Counted from the stretch's first letter, positions 1 through 8,485 are shown. The stretch is 15,535 nucleotides of DNA from an uncultured Candidatus Saccharibacteria bacterium (GCA_937902295.1 CALGUM010000053.1:1-15535); one strand, 5' to 3'. Numbers and translations: made by a program. The notes: a model not told the origin generated them from the letters alone.

Positions 1-611
1 ATATTGCTATTGATGGCAGCAAGCTGACTGCTCTTGATGAGGCGACCCGATTGGCGCGTTGAAGTCTCGAGGTCAACCATGGTAGTGTACAATGAAACCT
101 CACTTTTGGTGGAGGTGTTTTGTGGGGTCGAAAATATCAAAAACGCTGCGGCAACTAGCGCAACGGCTCCTGCGATTCCCACGATGATAAAACGCTTATC
201 GATGCCATGCGAAGCGGGCGGAGCGAGTTGATTAAGATAATCGATGGAATACTGTCCGTTGATTGTTTGGCCGCTTGCACCAGAAGGGGGAGCTTGGGGG
301 GTGCCGACACCAGCTGATTGCAAATACGAACTCGCATCATTTGGTTTAGCGGCATCAGGTCGTGGGGCGGGTGTGTACCACGGCGCTTGGGTTTGTGTCG
401 GCGCTGCAGGTTGCGGGTGGGGTGCAGCGGCAGTGCCAATACTGGCATGGTGTGCCATAGGATCTTGGTAGGGTGGCTGCTGAGGGTATACAGGTGGGTT
501 CTGCGGCGGTTGTTGGTAAGGAGCCCCATACGGCGCAAATGCCTCAGGTTGCGGGGCGGGTGTGGGCGGCGGAGTGCCGTTTTGATATGGCGTAGGGCGA
601 TTTGGGTCCAT
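1..611 (-). CDS. Proline/glutamine-rich single-span membrane protein, 5' part only
   Basis: An open minus-strand frame starts with ATG at 611 and runs off the left edge (203 codons visible). A GAGG ribosome site lies 6 nt upstream of the start. Residues 1-135 are rich in Pro, Gln, Ala and Tyr, with repeated P-P-Q and Y-Q-Q-P type stretches, and should be disordered. After a K-R pair (139-140), residues about 141-160 form one hydrophobic helix (FIIVGIAGAV...FLIF). About 40 following residues (S/T-rich, then polar) would lie outside the cell. By the positive-inside rule the Pro-rich part is cytoplasmic. There is no signal peptidase site or recognisable domain in the visible part. Such Pro-rich head plus anchor proteins are common among small-genome bacteria, but I do not recognise a family. 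It is transcribed divergently from dnaG. The missing C-terminal part would decide its function. Confidence 0.8.
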   Translation of the reverse strand, partial: MDPNRPTPYQNGTPPPTPAPQPEAFAPYGAPYQQPPQNPPVYPQQPPYQDPMAHHASIGTAAAPHPQPAAPTQTQAPWYTPAPRPDAAKPNDASSYLQSAGVGTPQAPPSGASGQTINGQYSIDYLNQLAPPASHGIDKRFIIVGIAGAVALVAAAFLIFSTPQNTSTKSEVSLYTTMVDLETSTRQSGRLIKSSQLAAINSN

Positions 612-662
612 AAGTAACCTCATTTAACCATAAGCACTAGAGGTAGACAAGGGGTAAAGTGG

Positions 663-668
663 TATACT
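663..668 (+). promoter_or_regulatory. -10 box TATACT upstream of dnaG
   Basis: TATACT at 663-668 lies in the 97-bp divergent gap (612-708) between the membrane-protein gene and dnaG. No good -35 is seen at 16-18 bp (only GAGGTA-like). A start site about 7 nt downstream would fall at 675, giving dnaG a leader of about 34 nt, and it coincides with an ATG at 675. The rest of the gap holds the ribosome site of the minus-strand gene and nothing else I can name. Confidence 0.5.
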
Positions 669-674
669 AACAAT

Positions 675-722
675 ATGCTGGTAAGCCAACAGAGACTGGA
701 AATAACACATGCAGGACGCTAA
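675..722 (+). other. Possible leaderless 15-codon upstream ORF overlapping the dnaG start
   Basis: ATG at 675 begins exactly 6 nt after the -10 box at 663-668, the same spacing seen before several genes in this window. The frame reads [15 protein letters not shown] and stops with TAA at 720-722, so it overlaps the dnaG ATG (709) in another frame. Ending 11 nt inside dnaG, it could feed terminating ribosomes to the weak dnaG ribosome site (only GGA). It may equally be chance; the peptide resembles nothing I know. Confidence 0.25.
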
Positions 723-2442
723 AGAAGAAGTTCGTGCTCGGCTTGCCATAGAAGATGTGATTGGTGAATACGTCGAACTAAAGCGAGCAGGACGAAATTT
801 CAAAGGGCTGAGCCCGTTTAGCGGTGAAAAAACACCGAGCTTTTTCGTGAGTCCTGAGAAGAATATTTGGCACGACTTTTCTTCCAATAAAGGTGGTGAT
901 GTATTTAGTTTTGTGATGGAAGTTGAAGGAATGGATTTTCGCGGCGCGCTTGAACATTTGGCGCGCAAGGCAAATGTCGACCTGAGTATGTATCAGAATG
1001 ATAAATCACGAGACATTGCCCGCAGAAAAAAGCGCCTTCGCGAAGCCTGTGAATTGGCAGCAAATTATTTTCAGCATAGTATGGTGCGCAATGCACATGC
1101 GGTTGAGTATATTTTTAAGACGCGTGCTATATCAAGAGACACGGCTGCCGCGTTTCGTATCGGCTATGCGCCCGAAACGGGCAACGCACTCGTAGAATTT
1201 ATGAAGAAGAAAGGCTTCTCTCGGCAAGAACTCAGTGACGCAGGACTGACCAATCGGTTTGGCGGAGATCTTTTTAAAGGTCGCATGATGGTTCCTTTGA
1301 TGGATTCAAGCGGAAGCGTCATTGGTTTTACGGGTCGCATTATTCGCGATGAGCCGGGCGCTCCAAAGTATCTCAATACACCGCAAACGCTGCTGTATGA
1401 CAAAAGCTGGCATGTCTTTGGGTTTTCACAGGCAAAAGAAGCGATTCGCACTCACGATTACTCGGTGGTAGTAGAAGGAAACCTGGACGTTGTGAGTAGC
1501 TGGCAGGCAGGAGTTCGGCAGGTAGTCGCGACTGCGGGTACGGCTATGACGCTCCACCACCTCAAGACACTCGGACGCATGACTGGTAACATCCGCTTGT
1601 GCTTCGATGGAGATAAGGCGGGGATTGCGGCGACCGAGCGGGCTATTCCTATTGCCGAAGATGCAGGTGTCAATTTAAAAATCGTAAGTTTGCCAGATAG
1701 CGCAAAAGATCCAGATGAGTTGATCCAACAGAGTCTTGAGGCGTGGCAGGCGGCGATTGATAGTGCTGAGCCGGTTGTGGATTGGATTTTGCGTCAATAC
1801 TCTGTGCGAAATGACGTCAGCACCGCGGCAGGTAAACGTGCGTTTACTACCGCAGCACTCGAGGTAACCCGTGCACTCAAAGATCCTGTCGAACAGGAGC
1901 ACTATTTACAGAAAATTGCCGCTACCGCTGACACGACGCTTGCAACACTACGTGCAAAAATGGACCACTCGGCACCAAATGAAAAAACGTACAAGAGAGT
2001 TGTGCAGCAGCCAGAACTGTCGCAGGATGCGTATGTGCACCACGATAGCGTACTCGCGCTTGGTATGCTGGACTCATCTGCCCGCGAGTTATTCCGTGAG
2101 TTTTCACCAGATTTATTCGAAGAAGAGCGTCGTCACGCAGTTGCCACATACCTCCGAGATCATGCGCAAGTTGTTGAGGATGTGCCACCAGAGTTGCAAA
2201 AGTATAGCGAGTATGTAAAAATATTACTATTGAGGGCCGATGCACGATACGCCGGGTGGACCGATACAGACAGGTTCCACGAAGCCGCGCGCTTGCTCCG
2301 CCGTATAAAGGATGAACACAAGAAACAACAAAAGCAAACACTCACCGAACAACTTCGTGATGCGGAAGCAGAAGGCGACGATGCGAGGGTGCGTGAGCTA
2401 ATGCAAGCAATCCAAATTCTAAATAAGGAAATTCATTCATGA
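709..2442 (+). CDS. dnaG: DNA primase DnaG with zinc ligands replaced
   Basis: This is the replicative primase, which makes RNA primers at the fork with DnaB helicase. The 577 residues match the family length. The N-terminal zinc-domain fold is clear ([17 protein letters not shown]...[12 protein letters not shown]...GGDVFSFVM, residues 21-69), but the four Cys/His ligands of a normal DnaG are Ser35, Ser38, Asp56 and Ser59. The TOPRIM core is intact: [10 protein letters not shown] (normally EGYMDV), then ATAGTAMT and LCFDGDKAG. The C-terminal 150 residues are helical and charged, as expected for the helicase-binding part. The ATG at 709 follows only a weak GGA ribosome site 9 nt away. The stop overlaps the rpoD start (ATGA), so the two are translationally coupled, as in the classical macromolecular synthesis operon. 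Because the catalytic motifs are intact I take it as functional, probably without zinc. Confidence 0.97.
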   Translation: MQDAKEEVRARLAIEDVIGEYVELKRAGRNFKGLSPFSGEKTPSFFVSPEKNIWHDFSSNKGGDVFSFVMEVEGMDFRGALEHLARKANVDLSMYQNDKSRDIARRKKRLREACELAANYFQHSMVRNAHAVEYIFKTRAISRDTAAAFRIGYAPETGNALVEFMKKKGFSRQELSDAGLTNRFGGDLFKGRMMVPLMDSSGSVIGFTGRIIRDEPGAPKYLNTPQTLLYDKSWHVFGFSQAKEAIRTHDYSVVVEGNLDVVSSWQAGVRQVVATAGTAMTLHHLKTLGRMTGNIRLCFDGDKAGIAATERAIPIAEDAGVNLKIVSLPDSAKDPDELIQQSLEAWQAAIDSAEPVVDWILRQYSVRNDVSTAAGKRAFTTAALEVTRALKDPVEQEHYLQKIAATADTTLATLRAKMDHSAPNEKTYKRVVQQPELSQDAYVHHDSVLALGMLDSSARELFREFSPDLFEEERRHAVATYLRDHAQVVEDVPPELQKYSEYVKILLLRADARYAGWTDTDRFHEAARLLRRIKDEHKKQQKQTLTEQLRDAEAEGDDARVRELMQAIQILNKEIHS

Positions 2443-3425
2443 GCGATGATGTCAAAAAACTTGACGATGAAGTAGTAGACGTAAGCGGAGGCGTGCCGGT
2501 GAGCGAGTTTGAAGAGCCGAATGTCGACGATCTTGCGGACGAAGAAGAGCCAGATGAAGAAACACTGAACAATCAATACCTCGATGACGTCAGTGATGAC
2601 TCAGTGCGTCTGTATCTGCGCGAAATTGGTAAAATCCCTCTGCTCAATGCCGAAGAGGAGCTGGCGCTAGCCCAAAAAGTCAAAGAGGGTAGTAAGCGTG
2701 CCAAAGATAAAATGGCAGAAGCAAATATGCGACTCGTCGTATCAATCGCCAAGCGCTACAGTGGACGCGGCCTTGATTTTCTCGATCTTATTCAAGAAGG
2801 TAACACTGGCCTGCTCCGTGCAGTAGAAAAATTTGATCCAGACAAAGGATTTAAGTTCAGTACCTACGCAACCTGGTGGATTCGCCAGGCGATTACTCGT
2901 GCTATTGCCGACCAGGCGCGTGTAATTCGTATTCCGGTACATATGGTGGAGACAATTAATAAGCTCCTTCGTACGCAGCGACGCATGACACAAGAACTCA
3001 ACCGCGAGCCGACCATGGAAGAATTGAGTAAAGAACTCGAGATGGAACCTTCAAAAATTGAGTACGTCATGAAGATTAAGCAAGATATCCACTCGCTTGA
3101 CGCTGGTGTAGGCCGCGATGGCGACGAAGAAGATAGTGTACTTGGTGATTTTATCGAAGATGAAGACGGGGCAACACCAGAAGAATCTGCGTCAAGTCAG
3201 CTCCTCAAGGAGCAGGTTCAAGCTGTACTCTCGACACTGAGCGAGCGTGAGCAAAAAATTGTTCGCATGCGCTTCGGGCTCGATAACGGCAAGAGCCACA
3301 CCTTAGAAGAAGTTGGGCAGGAGTTTGCGGTAACTCGTGAGCGTATTCGACAAATCGAAGCGAAAGCATTAGCCAAGCTTCGTAAGCATAAAGATGCCAA
3401 GAAACTACATGAGTACCTAGGCTAG
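2439..3425 (+). CDS. rpoD: Primary RNA polymerase sigma factor (sigma-70/SigA)
   Basis: This is the housekeeping sigma factor that directs RNA polymerase to -10/-35 promoters. The 328 residues begin with a short acidic segment (1-50) in place of a full region 1.1. Region 1.2 follows ([16 protein letters not shown], 54-69). Region 2 (about 88-160) contains [23 protein letters not shown] and the -10-reading [15 protein letters not shown]. Region 3 (161-250) has the HMVETINKL motif, and region 4.2 carries the -35-reading helix-turn-helix (about 288-318, [24 protein letters not shown]). It ends [16 protein letters not shown]. It starts inside the dnaG stop (ATGA) after an AAGGA ribosome site. The near-consensus -10 and -35 boxes around other genes here fit its intact regions 2.4 and 4.2. 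A WhiB-like protein, a family that binds sigma region 4, is encoded about 8 kb away. Confidence 0.98.
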   Translation: MSDDVKKLDDEVVDVSGGVPVSEFEEPNVDDLADEEEPDEETLNNQYLDDVSDDSVRLYLREIGKIPLLNAEEELALAQKVKEGSKRAKDKMAEANMRLVVSIAKRYSGRGLDFLDLIQEGNTGLLRAVEKFDPDKGFKFSTYATWWIRQAITRAIADQARVIRIPVHMVETINKLLRTQRRMTQELNREPTMEELSKELEMEPSKIEYVMKIKQDIHSLDAGVGRDGDEEDSVLGDFIEDEDGATPEESASSQLLKEQVQAVLSTLSEREQKIVRMRFGLDNGKSHTLEEVGQEFAVTRERIRQIEAKALAKLRKHKDAKKLHEYLG

Positions 3426-3433
3426 GCGGCTCT

Positions 3434-4708
3434 ATGAAGTATGGTGAACCGTTTCGTGATGCAGGTCATAACCTCACCGATTCGTATGAGGGAGTTCGAT
3501 CTGATCACCCGAGTGAAATAGAAGACAACCCTGCTCAGTCTACCGATATAGAGCACACTCAGGCCTTATTAGGTGGTTGTGTACTTCAAGATATGGATTA
3601 TTTGTCAACCGCCGCACTTGAACGTAAACGCGATGCGAATGCTGTCACGATATGGCAGGAGAGTCTTCACTCAATTAAGGATAGGCATGATTTTCAACTA
3701 TGGTATCAATTGGCAGCCTCACCTTCGTTTCAGGAGAGCATAAAAAACCCCTACTTAATCAACGGGAAGATGGTGAAGGTCGACTCAGAGATACTGCTCG
3801 AGAAGATCTTTGAAGTCGGTTGTGACAATCAAGAATTTCTGGATGAAAGTGCGGCCAGGTTGGGGAGTCTCTCGAGGAGTTTCTCGCAAAAGATTGCTAT
3901 TCGCAGAAGTCGCAATAAGCAGGGTCTAATTGTTTCAGACTCTCCCGACACCATGCCTGCCGAAAGTATTGCAAGGGGGGTATTTACTCGACTTGGGTAT
4001 GAGTATCCAGGTGACGTCGTGAGGTCTAGCGCACTCGAGCAGGCGGGCGCATTTGAGTATAGCGAAGGGAATGAGCGGCGGTATTTTTATTTTCAATTTC
4101 GAAAGCAGCACGCCGTGCATGAGTTTCACTTCGAAGACCCACGGAAATTACTGGTATTGGCGCGCTCGCTTGATGAGTTTATGGACGACCCCATATACGT
4201 TAGAGGGGTGAGTGAGCTGGCTGTCGCATCCCTGGAGCAACAGGATGGTGTAAAGGTGGATAGTAGGACTGCCATGGACTTCTTAAGTAGCGCAAGTTAT
4301 GTAATGATGATGGCGGTTGAGTCTGCAGCCAGTAAGCCCGGTAAAAAACACAAAGAGCTGCAGCAGATCAATACGATCCTGCAATCAAGTCGAAAAACTC
4401 GCACGGGTGACCTCATGCAACCCTCTCTTACTGGTATCTTGCAGCTCGCAAATGGCTTGCTGCCGAGTATCAACAACTATCTACCGGAGCAGGAAAGGCT
4501 TTCGAAGATTACGCAGCGTACACCAGAAGGATACTATGATGCATTTGAGCGTATCTTATACGTAGTGAATGAGCTGTCTGAGTCCTGGGAAAATGGGGAT
4601 GATCGTCAGATGTTATTTGATATGTCAAATATGGCCACTTCGCTCGTGAAACATAGTGCTCCACGTATCAAAAGTAGCGGCGGCTTATTGAAAGGTGACT
4701 TGATATAA
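3434..4708 (+). CDS. Unrecognised 424-residue cytoplasmic protein in the dnaG-rpoD operon
   Basis: I do not recognise this protein. It starts 8 nt after rpoD, with a weak AGGCGG ribosome site, and its TAA stop shares one base with the next start (TAATG), so it belongs to the same operon. It has no signal peptide or membrane span. Residues 1-45 are acidic and polar, likely disordered. The rest alternates helical and short strand-like segments. A middle part (about 180-260) contains RRYFYFQFRKQHAVHEFHFE, which could be a beta hairpin. The C-terminal half (about 270-410) looks all-helical, with a region like a helical bundle (LQLANGLLPSINNYLPEQERL). Only two cysteines are present (49 and 129) and no nucleotide-binding or metal motif is evident. 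Codon use looks like its neighbours. It could be a lineage-specific protein tied to replication or transcription, but that is guesswork from position. Confidence 0.85.
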   Translation: MKYGEPFRDAGHNLTDSYEGVRSDHPSEIEDNPAQSTDIEHTQALLGGCVLQDMDYLSTAALERKRDANAVTIWQESLHSIKDRHDFQLWYQLAASPSFQESIKNPYLINGKMVKVDSEILLEKIFEVGCDNQEFLDESAARLGSLSRSFSQKIAIRRSRNKQGLIVSDSPDTMPAESIARGVFTRLGYEYPGDVVRSSALEQAGAFEYSEGNERRYFYFQFRKQHAVHEFHFEDPRKLLVLARSLDEFMDDPIYVRGVSELAVASLEQQDGVKVDSRTAMDFLSSASYVMMMAVESAASKPGKKHKELQQINTILQSSRKTRTGDLMQPSLTGILQLANGLLPSINNYLPEQERLSKITQRTPEGYYDAFERILYVVNELSESWENGDDRQMLFDMSNMATSLVKHSAPRIKSSGGLLKGDLI

Positions 4709-5310
4709 TGACACGGATGATAAAATTACCGGAAATTATTGGAATAGCAGGCACAAGTGGTGCCGGCAAAGACACAGCTGGTCATTTGCTTGCCAACTAC
4801 GGCTACAAGTTTACAAGTCTAAGCGATACGCTTCGCGCTGAGCTTGATGTACTTGGCAAAGAACATACGCGTGAAAATTTGCGCGGTCTTAGTAGTGCGT
4901 GGCACAGAGAGCATGGAGCGGAATATTTGACGCTCCGCACAATCACTAAGTATCACAATGAAAAAGAGTCGTTTGGGTATAAGGGACTGGCAATTGGGAG
5001 CGTCCGTCGTCCAGCCGAAGCGCGGGTGATTCAAGCACATGATGGCGCGGTTCTATGGCTCGATGCTGATCGGCGCGTACGGTTTGAGCGTATTCAGACC
5101 GCGCATCGTGGTCGTGCCGAAGACGCGGCAAGTTTTGACGCGTGGTGTCAAGATGAGGATACCGAGATGATGCCGCCATCAAACGATGACGGATCGGCAC
5201 TCAATATGGCTGGTGTGCGTGATATGGCAGATGTGATGATCGACAATAGCTTCGAAGACGAAGCGCATTTTCGCCAACATTTTATCGAACTATTTGAGCT
5301 AGAAAAGTAG
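4708..5310 (+). CDS. P-loop kinase, dephospho-CoA/nucleoside monophosphate kinase-like
   Basis: Walker A is GTSGAGKDT (residues 15-23), directly after a beta strand (IIGIAG) at the N-terminus, with Lys21 as the phosphate-binding lysine. The Asp in GKD and the later LDADRRVRFERIQTAHRGR stretch (LID-like, arginine-rich) are typical of small-molecule kinases of the dephospho-CoA kinase/nucleoside monophosphate kinase group, including archaeal UPF0200-like proteins. Substrate cannot be told from sequence. The 200 residues fit that group. The first ATG (4708) overlaps the upstream stop. A second ATG at 4717 (Met4) lies 7 nt after a perfect TATAAT (4704-4709), so a shorter, leaderless product is possible from an internal promoter. 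The stop TAG abuts the stop of the opposing kinase gene. Confidence 0.85.
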   Translation: MTRMIKLPEIIGIAGTSGAGKDTAGHLLANYGYKFTSLSDTLRAELDVLGKEHTRENLRGLSSAWHREHGAEYLTLRTITKYHNEKESFGYKGLAIGSVRRPAEARVIQAHDGAVLWLDADRRVRFERIQTAHRGRAEDAASFDAWCQDEDTEMMPPSNDDGSALNMAGVRDMADVMIDNSFEDEAHFRQHFIELFELEK

Positions 5311-5886
5311 CTATTCGATAAAATCGAGCGTATGAATAAGCTGATCAAGCTGGCTGTAAAGGTCTTCTTTTGAGCCATTATTGATAATGTAGTGGTCCGC
5401 AAGTGCAATCGGTGCGGCTTTGTACTCATGTTCGGTTTCTGCAATGTCACGGGCGACTGCCTCAGTCCTTGTGAGGGGGTGATGAGTGCGTTTTTCAAGG
5501 CGCTGGTAGCGGAGGTGTTTTGATGTGACGAGTGCAATGGTTGTGACACTACCAGGAAATGCACTAAGTAGCGCGCGATATTCTTCGAGCGAACTCGAAC
5601 CATCGGTGATGATGCGTCTCTGGCCAGCTTCAACGAGCCGATAGAAGTGTTTGAGGGTGTGCTGCTCGATGAACTGCGCATGGCCACGAGAAAGGAGGTG
5701 TGCGATAAAGCTACGTTCGCTTTCGGGCGTATGTTCGATGTGAGCTCGCTCCATGCTCTGACGGATAATATCGCCAAATGAAACCTTGGGAATATTTTTA
5801 TCTGCCATATGTGTAGCAGCCGTAGTCTTACCAGATCCTACCAAGCCAACAAAGGAGATGATTTTTACATTTTTATGCTCACTCAT
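5311..5886 (-). CDS. P-loop kinase, dephospho-CoA kinase/AAA_18-like
   Basis: The 191-residue protein opens with a strand and Walker A: KIISFVGLVGSGKTTAA, with GLVGSGKTT at residues 14-22. ITDGSSSLEEYRALLSAF in the middle resembles the D-G-x-R-x-x-x-E segment of archaeal UPF0200/dephospho-CoA kinase-like proteins, followed by RYQRLEKRTHHPLTR (LID-like) and a C-terminal ALADHYIINNGSKEDL, which matches the usual A-D-x-x-I-x-N-x-G-S ending of this fold. It probably phosphorylates a nucleotide or CoA precursor; the exact substrate is open. It is a distant paralogue of the kinase it converges on (stop codons adjacent: TAG/CTA). The ATG at 5886 lies 6 nt after a TACAAT -10 box and has no ribosome site, so the mRNA is probably leaderless. 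Confidence 0.85.
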   Translation of the reverse strand: MSEHKNVKIISFVGLVGSGKTTAATHMADKNIPKVSFGDIIRQSMERAHIEHTPESERSFIAHLLSRGHAQFIEQHTLKHFYRLVEAGQRRIITDGSSSLEEYRALLSAFPGSVTTIALVTSKHLRYQRLEKRTHHPLTRTEAVARDIAETEHEYKAAPIALADHYIINNGSKEDLYSQLDQLIHTLDFIE

Positions 5887-5892
5887 GGGTCT

Positions 5893-5898
5893 ATTGTA
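5893..5898 (-). promoter_or_regulatory. -10 box TACAAT for the minus-strand kinase (leaderless)
   Basis: Read on the minus strand, TACAAT is followed by six bases (AGACCC) and then the start ATG at 5886. Transcription should therefore begin at or next to the start codon. No convincing -35 is seen at 16-18 bp. This box and the polA promoter share a 61-bp gap and face away from each other. Confidence 0.6.
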
Positions 5899-5913
5899 GC
5901 AAAAAGCTCATGG

Positions 5914-5941
5914 TTTAGAGAGCCAGACTTACTGCTATACT
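5914..5941 (+). promoter_or_regulatory. polA promoter, leaderless
   Basis: TTTAGA (5914-5919, 4/6 to TTGACA), a 16-bp spacer and TATACT (5936-5941). Six bases later comes the polA ATG (5948), so the predicted start site is the A of ATG. There is no Shine-Dalgarno sequence. The box and the following GGTA are identical to those before holA. Confidence 0.65.
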
Positions 5942-5947
5942 GGTAAT

Positions 5948-8485
5948 ATGACAAAACGGCTGGTAGTGATCGACGGAAAATCAATATTTTATAGAGGGTA
6001 TTTTGCGATGCCGGGGCTTAGTTTGCCAGACGGCACGCCAACAGGCGGGGTGTTTGGATTTGCGAGCCTTGCGATAGAGATTATCAAAAAGCTTGAACCT
6101 GATTACGTGGCAGTAGCATGGGACAAAAAAGGCACAAGTATCCGTCGACGTAAGGAAATTTTACCAACGTATAAAGCTGGGCGAAAAACTCCGCCGCAAG
6201 ACTTTTTTGATCAAATCCCGATACTACTCGAAATGTGCGAGGCATTTGGTTGGCCGCTCTACGAAGCCGATGACTACGAAGCCGATGATATCATGGGAAC
6301 ATTTGCAAAGTTGGCAGAAAAAGAGGGCATCGAAACGTGCCTTGTGACGAGTGACCTGGATATGCTACAACTTGTAGGTCCGTTGACTCATGTGTACGCC
6401 ATGAAGAAAGGACTCGCAAATATCGAACTCTATAATCCAGAGAGTTTTGAGGCAAAATACGGTATTGAAGTTGAGCGTTTTGTCGATTATAAAGCGCTCG
6501 TAGGGGACAGCTCAGATAACATTCCCGGTGTGCCAGGAGTCGGGCCAAAAGCGGCAACGGAGCTACTCGCGGTGTATAAAGATCTCGATGATATCTATGC
6601 GCATCTCGACGCTATTAAGCCGACGCTGAGTAAAAAACTTGTTGCCGGCAAAGAATCCGCCTACATGAGTAAACTCGTTTCTATGATTTGGACAGATGCT
6701 CCAACGCCACTCGATCTCGATGATATGGATGTACACGATTTAGACATACCAAGGCTCGCAGCACTCCTCAAAAAACTTGAGTTTAATTCACTTGTCGGTC
6801 GTTTGCCGGCACACATGCAAGATGCCACACTCCAAGGGGGGTTGTATGTTGAACAAAAAATTGATTCACTGAAAATAACAGAGTGGAGCGATGAAATTTC
6901 TGTCAATGAACACGTGGTGCTCCATGTGGAGAACAATGAAGTATGGCTTTCGCTGAGTGAACGCGAGGTGATGCGTGCACCATTGGATGCAGTTGCAAGT
7001 AAGACATGGAAACTACTGGGAATGAGCCGGGTGGTTGGCTACGATATTAAGCAGGCGCTCCACCGTATGGACAAAGCTGGCATACACACTGCTATTGACG
7101 AAGTCCACGATATTCGACAAGCGGCCTTTTTGCTTAATCCTCTGCAGCGCGATCGGAGCTTGTCATCGTTACTCGGCGCAGATGTTGCAATGGAAGAGCC
7201 GGGTGAAGTCGCTGCAGCTTTGTGGAGTGTGTATCGGGCACAACAAGAAGCATTTGCGCATAAACCAAAGGTTGCAGATATTGCAACACGATTTGATTTT
7301 CCGCTTGTACGGCTATTATTTGATATAGAGCGCCGCGGGGTAAAGATTGATATCGAGCACCTGCACCGCATGAGTAAAGAGCTCGGTGATGAGTATGCGG
7401 CCTTGCAGCAACAAATCTATGACTTAGTAGGGTATGAGTTCAATATCGGCAGTCCGGCGCAGCTTGGCGAAGTGTTGTTTACAAAGCTTCAGCTTCCAAC
7501 TACGGGTATAAAACGTGGCAAAACGAGCTACAGTACCGATCAAAAGACACTCGACAAGCTCAAAGGACAACACCCTATTGTTGAGCTCATCGAGCGAACT
7601 CGTGAACTTGCGAAATTAAAAAATACCTATGTCGATGCGCTCCCTGAGCTTGCTGACGCAAACGGACGGTTGCATACAACATTTAATCAAGATGTGGCGG
7701 CTACCGGACGCCTGAGCAGTACCGCGCCAAACCTTCAGAATATTCCGATACGCAGTGAGCTAGGCCGCACCATCCGCACGGCGTTTATTGCAGAGCCCGG
7801 CAATGTACTCGTAAGTGCTGATTATAGCCAGTTTGAGCTACGACTTGCAGCAGTGTTGGCTAACGACACGGAACTGATCGAAGATTTTAATAACGATGTA
7901 GATATACACACAAAAACCGCGGCAGAAGTATACGGAATTGCAATGGATGCAGTTACCAAAGACCAGCGCCGTGATGCCAAGGTGATTAACTTTGGCGTGC
8001 TGTATGGTATGAGTCCTCATGGCCTGAGTGCGGCCACTGGCATGGGGTTCGGTGAAGCGAAGAAATTTATCGAACAGTATTTTGCGCTTCGCGCTCCAAT
8101 TCGTGCGTTTATTGATGCCACGCTCAAGCAGGCCGAAGACGAAGGATACGTTGAGACATATTTCGGACGTCGGCGCCCAACACCAGACGTCAAAAGCAGC
8201 AACTTCATGGTTCGTGAGTCAGCTAAACGTGCCGCCGCCAACATGCCAATACAAGGTACAGAGGCGGATTTAATGAAGCTTGCCATGATTGAAGTCGAAC
8301 AAAAAATTGGTAGCCAGGGTATGCAGATCCTACAAATCCACGACAGTATACTTATCGAAACATCACGAGCACACGCTGATGCGATCGCTACTATACTCAA
8401 AGATACTATGGAGTCAATTGCACCTGAACTACCGGTTAAACTTCGAGTTGATGTGAATATTGGTAATAACTGGGGTGAATTATGA
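5948..8485 (+). CDS. polA: DNA polymerase I
   Basis: Repair and Okazaki-fragment polymerase, 845 residues. The N-terminal 5' nuclease (1 to about 290) has ADDYEADDIMG, VTSDLDMLQLV and the helix-hairpin-helix GDSSDNIPGVPGVGPKAA. The middle domain (about 300-470) has the 3'-5' exonuclease fold but lacks its D-x-E and D-Y catalytic residues, so proofreading is absent. In the polymerase, motif A is SADYSQFELR (catalytic Asp625; Phe replaces the usual Ile), the O helix is RRDAKVINFGVLYG (Lys678; Phe682, matching E. coli Phe762), and motif C is QIHDSILIE (Asp799). In motif C the usual HDE is HDS, so the residue matching E. coli Glu883 is Ser800. Palm spacing is as expected, so the enzyme is probably active. 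It is a single-gene leaderless unit or is read through into dut. Confidence 0.98.
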   Translation: MTKRLVVIDGKSIFYRGYFAMPGLSLPDGTPTGGVFGFASLAIEIIKKLEPDYVAVAWDKKGTSIRRRKEILPTYKAGRKTPPQDFFDQIPILLEMCEAFGWPLYEADDYEADDIMGTFAKLAEKEGIETCLVTSDLDMLQLVGPLTHVYAMKKGLANIELYNPESFEAKYGIEVERFVDYKALVGDSSDNIPGVPGVGPKAATELLAVYKDLDDIYAHLDAIKPTLSKKLVAGKESAYMSKLVSMIWTDAPTPLDLDDMDVHDLDIPRLAALLKKLEFNSLVGRLPAHMQDATLQGGLYVEQKIDSLKITEWSDEISVNEHVVLHVENNEVWLSLSEREVMRAPLDAVASKTWKLLGMSRVVGYDIKQALHRMDKAGIHTAIDEVHDIRQAAFLLNPLQRDRSLSSLLGADVAMEEPGEVAAALWSVYRAQQEAFAHKPKVADIATRFDFPLVRLLFDIERRGVKIDIEHLHRMSKELGDEYAALQQQIYDLVGYEFNIGSPAQLGEVLFTKLQLPTTGIKRGKTSYSTDQKTLDKLKGQHPIVELIERTRELAKLKNTYVDALPELADANGRLHTTFNQDVAATGRLSSTAPNLQNIPIRSELGRTIRTAFIAEPGNVLVSADYSQFELRLAAVLANDTELIEDFNNDVDIHTKTAAEVYGIAMDAVTKDQRRDAKVINFGVLYGMSPHGLSAATGMGFGEAKKFIEQYFALRAPIRAFIDATLKQAEDEGYVETYFGRRRPTPDVKSSNFMVRESAKRAAANMPIQGTEADLMKLAMIEVEQKIGSQGMQILQIHDSILIETSRAHADAIATILKDTMESIAPELPVKLRVDVNIGNNWGEL

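Noticed and set aside
1922..2341. Long antisense frame opposite dnaG (139 codons)
   Set aside because: It lies wholly within a clear dnaG reading frame, has no recognisable protein features and no promoter or ribosome site that I can see.
5315..5327. Small inverted repeat TCGAT-AAA-ATCGA at the convergent kinase ends
   Set aside because: Only a 5-bp AT-containing stem, no T-tract and inside coding sequence; not a credible terminator.
5148..5777. 209-codon minus-strand frame across the kinase junction
   Set aside because: It overlaps two kinases with intact P-loop motifs and its translation is Ser-rich with no known pattern; a shadow of the real genes.
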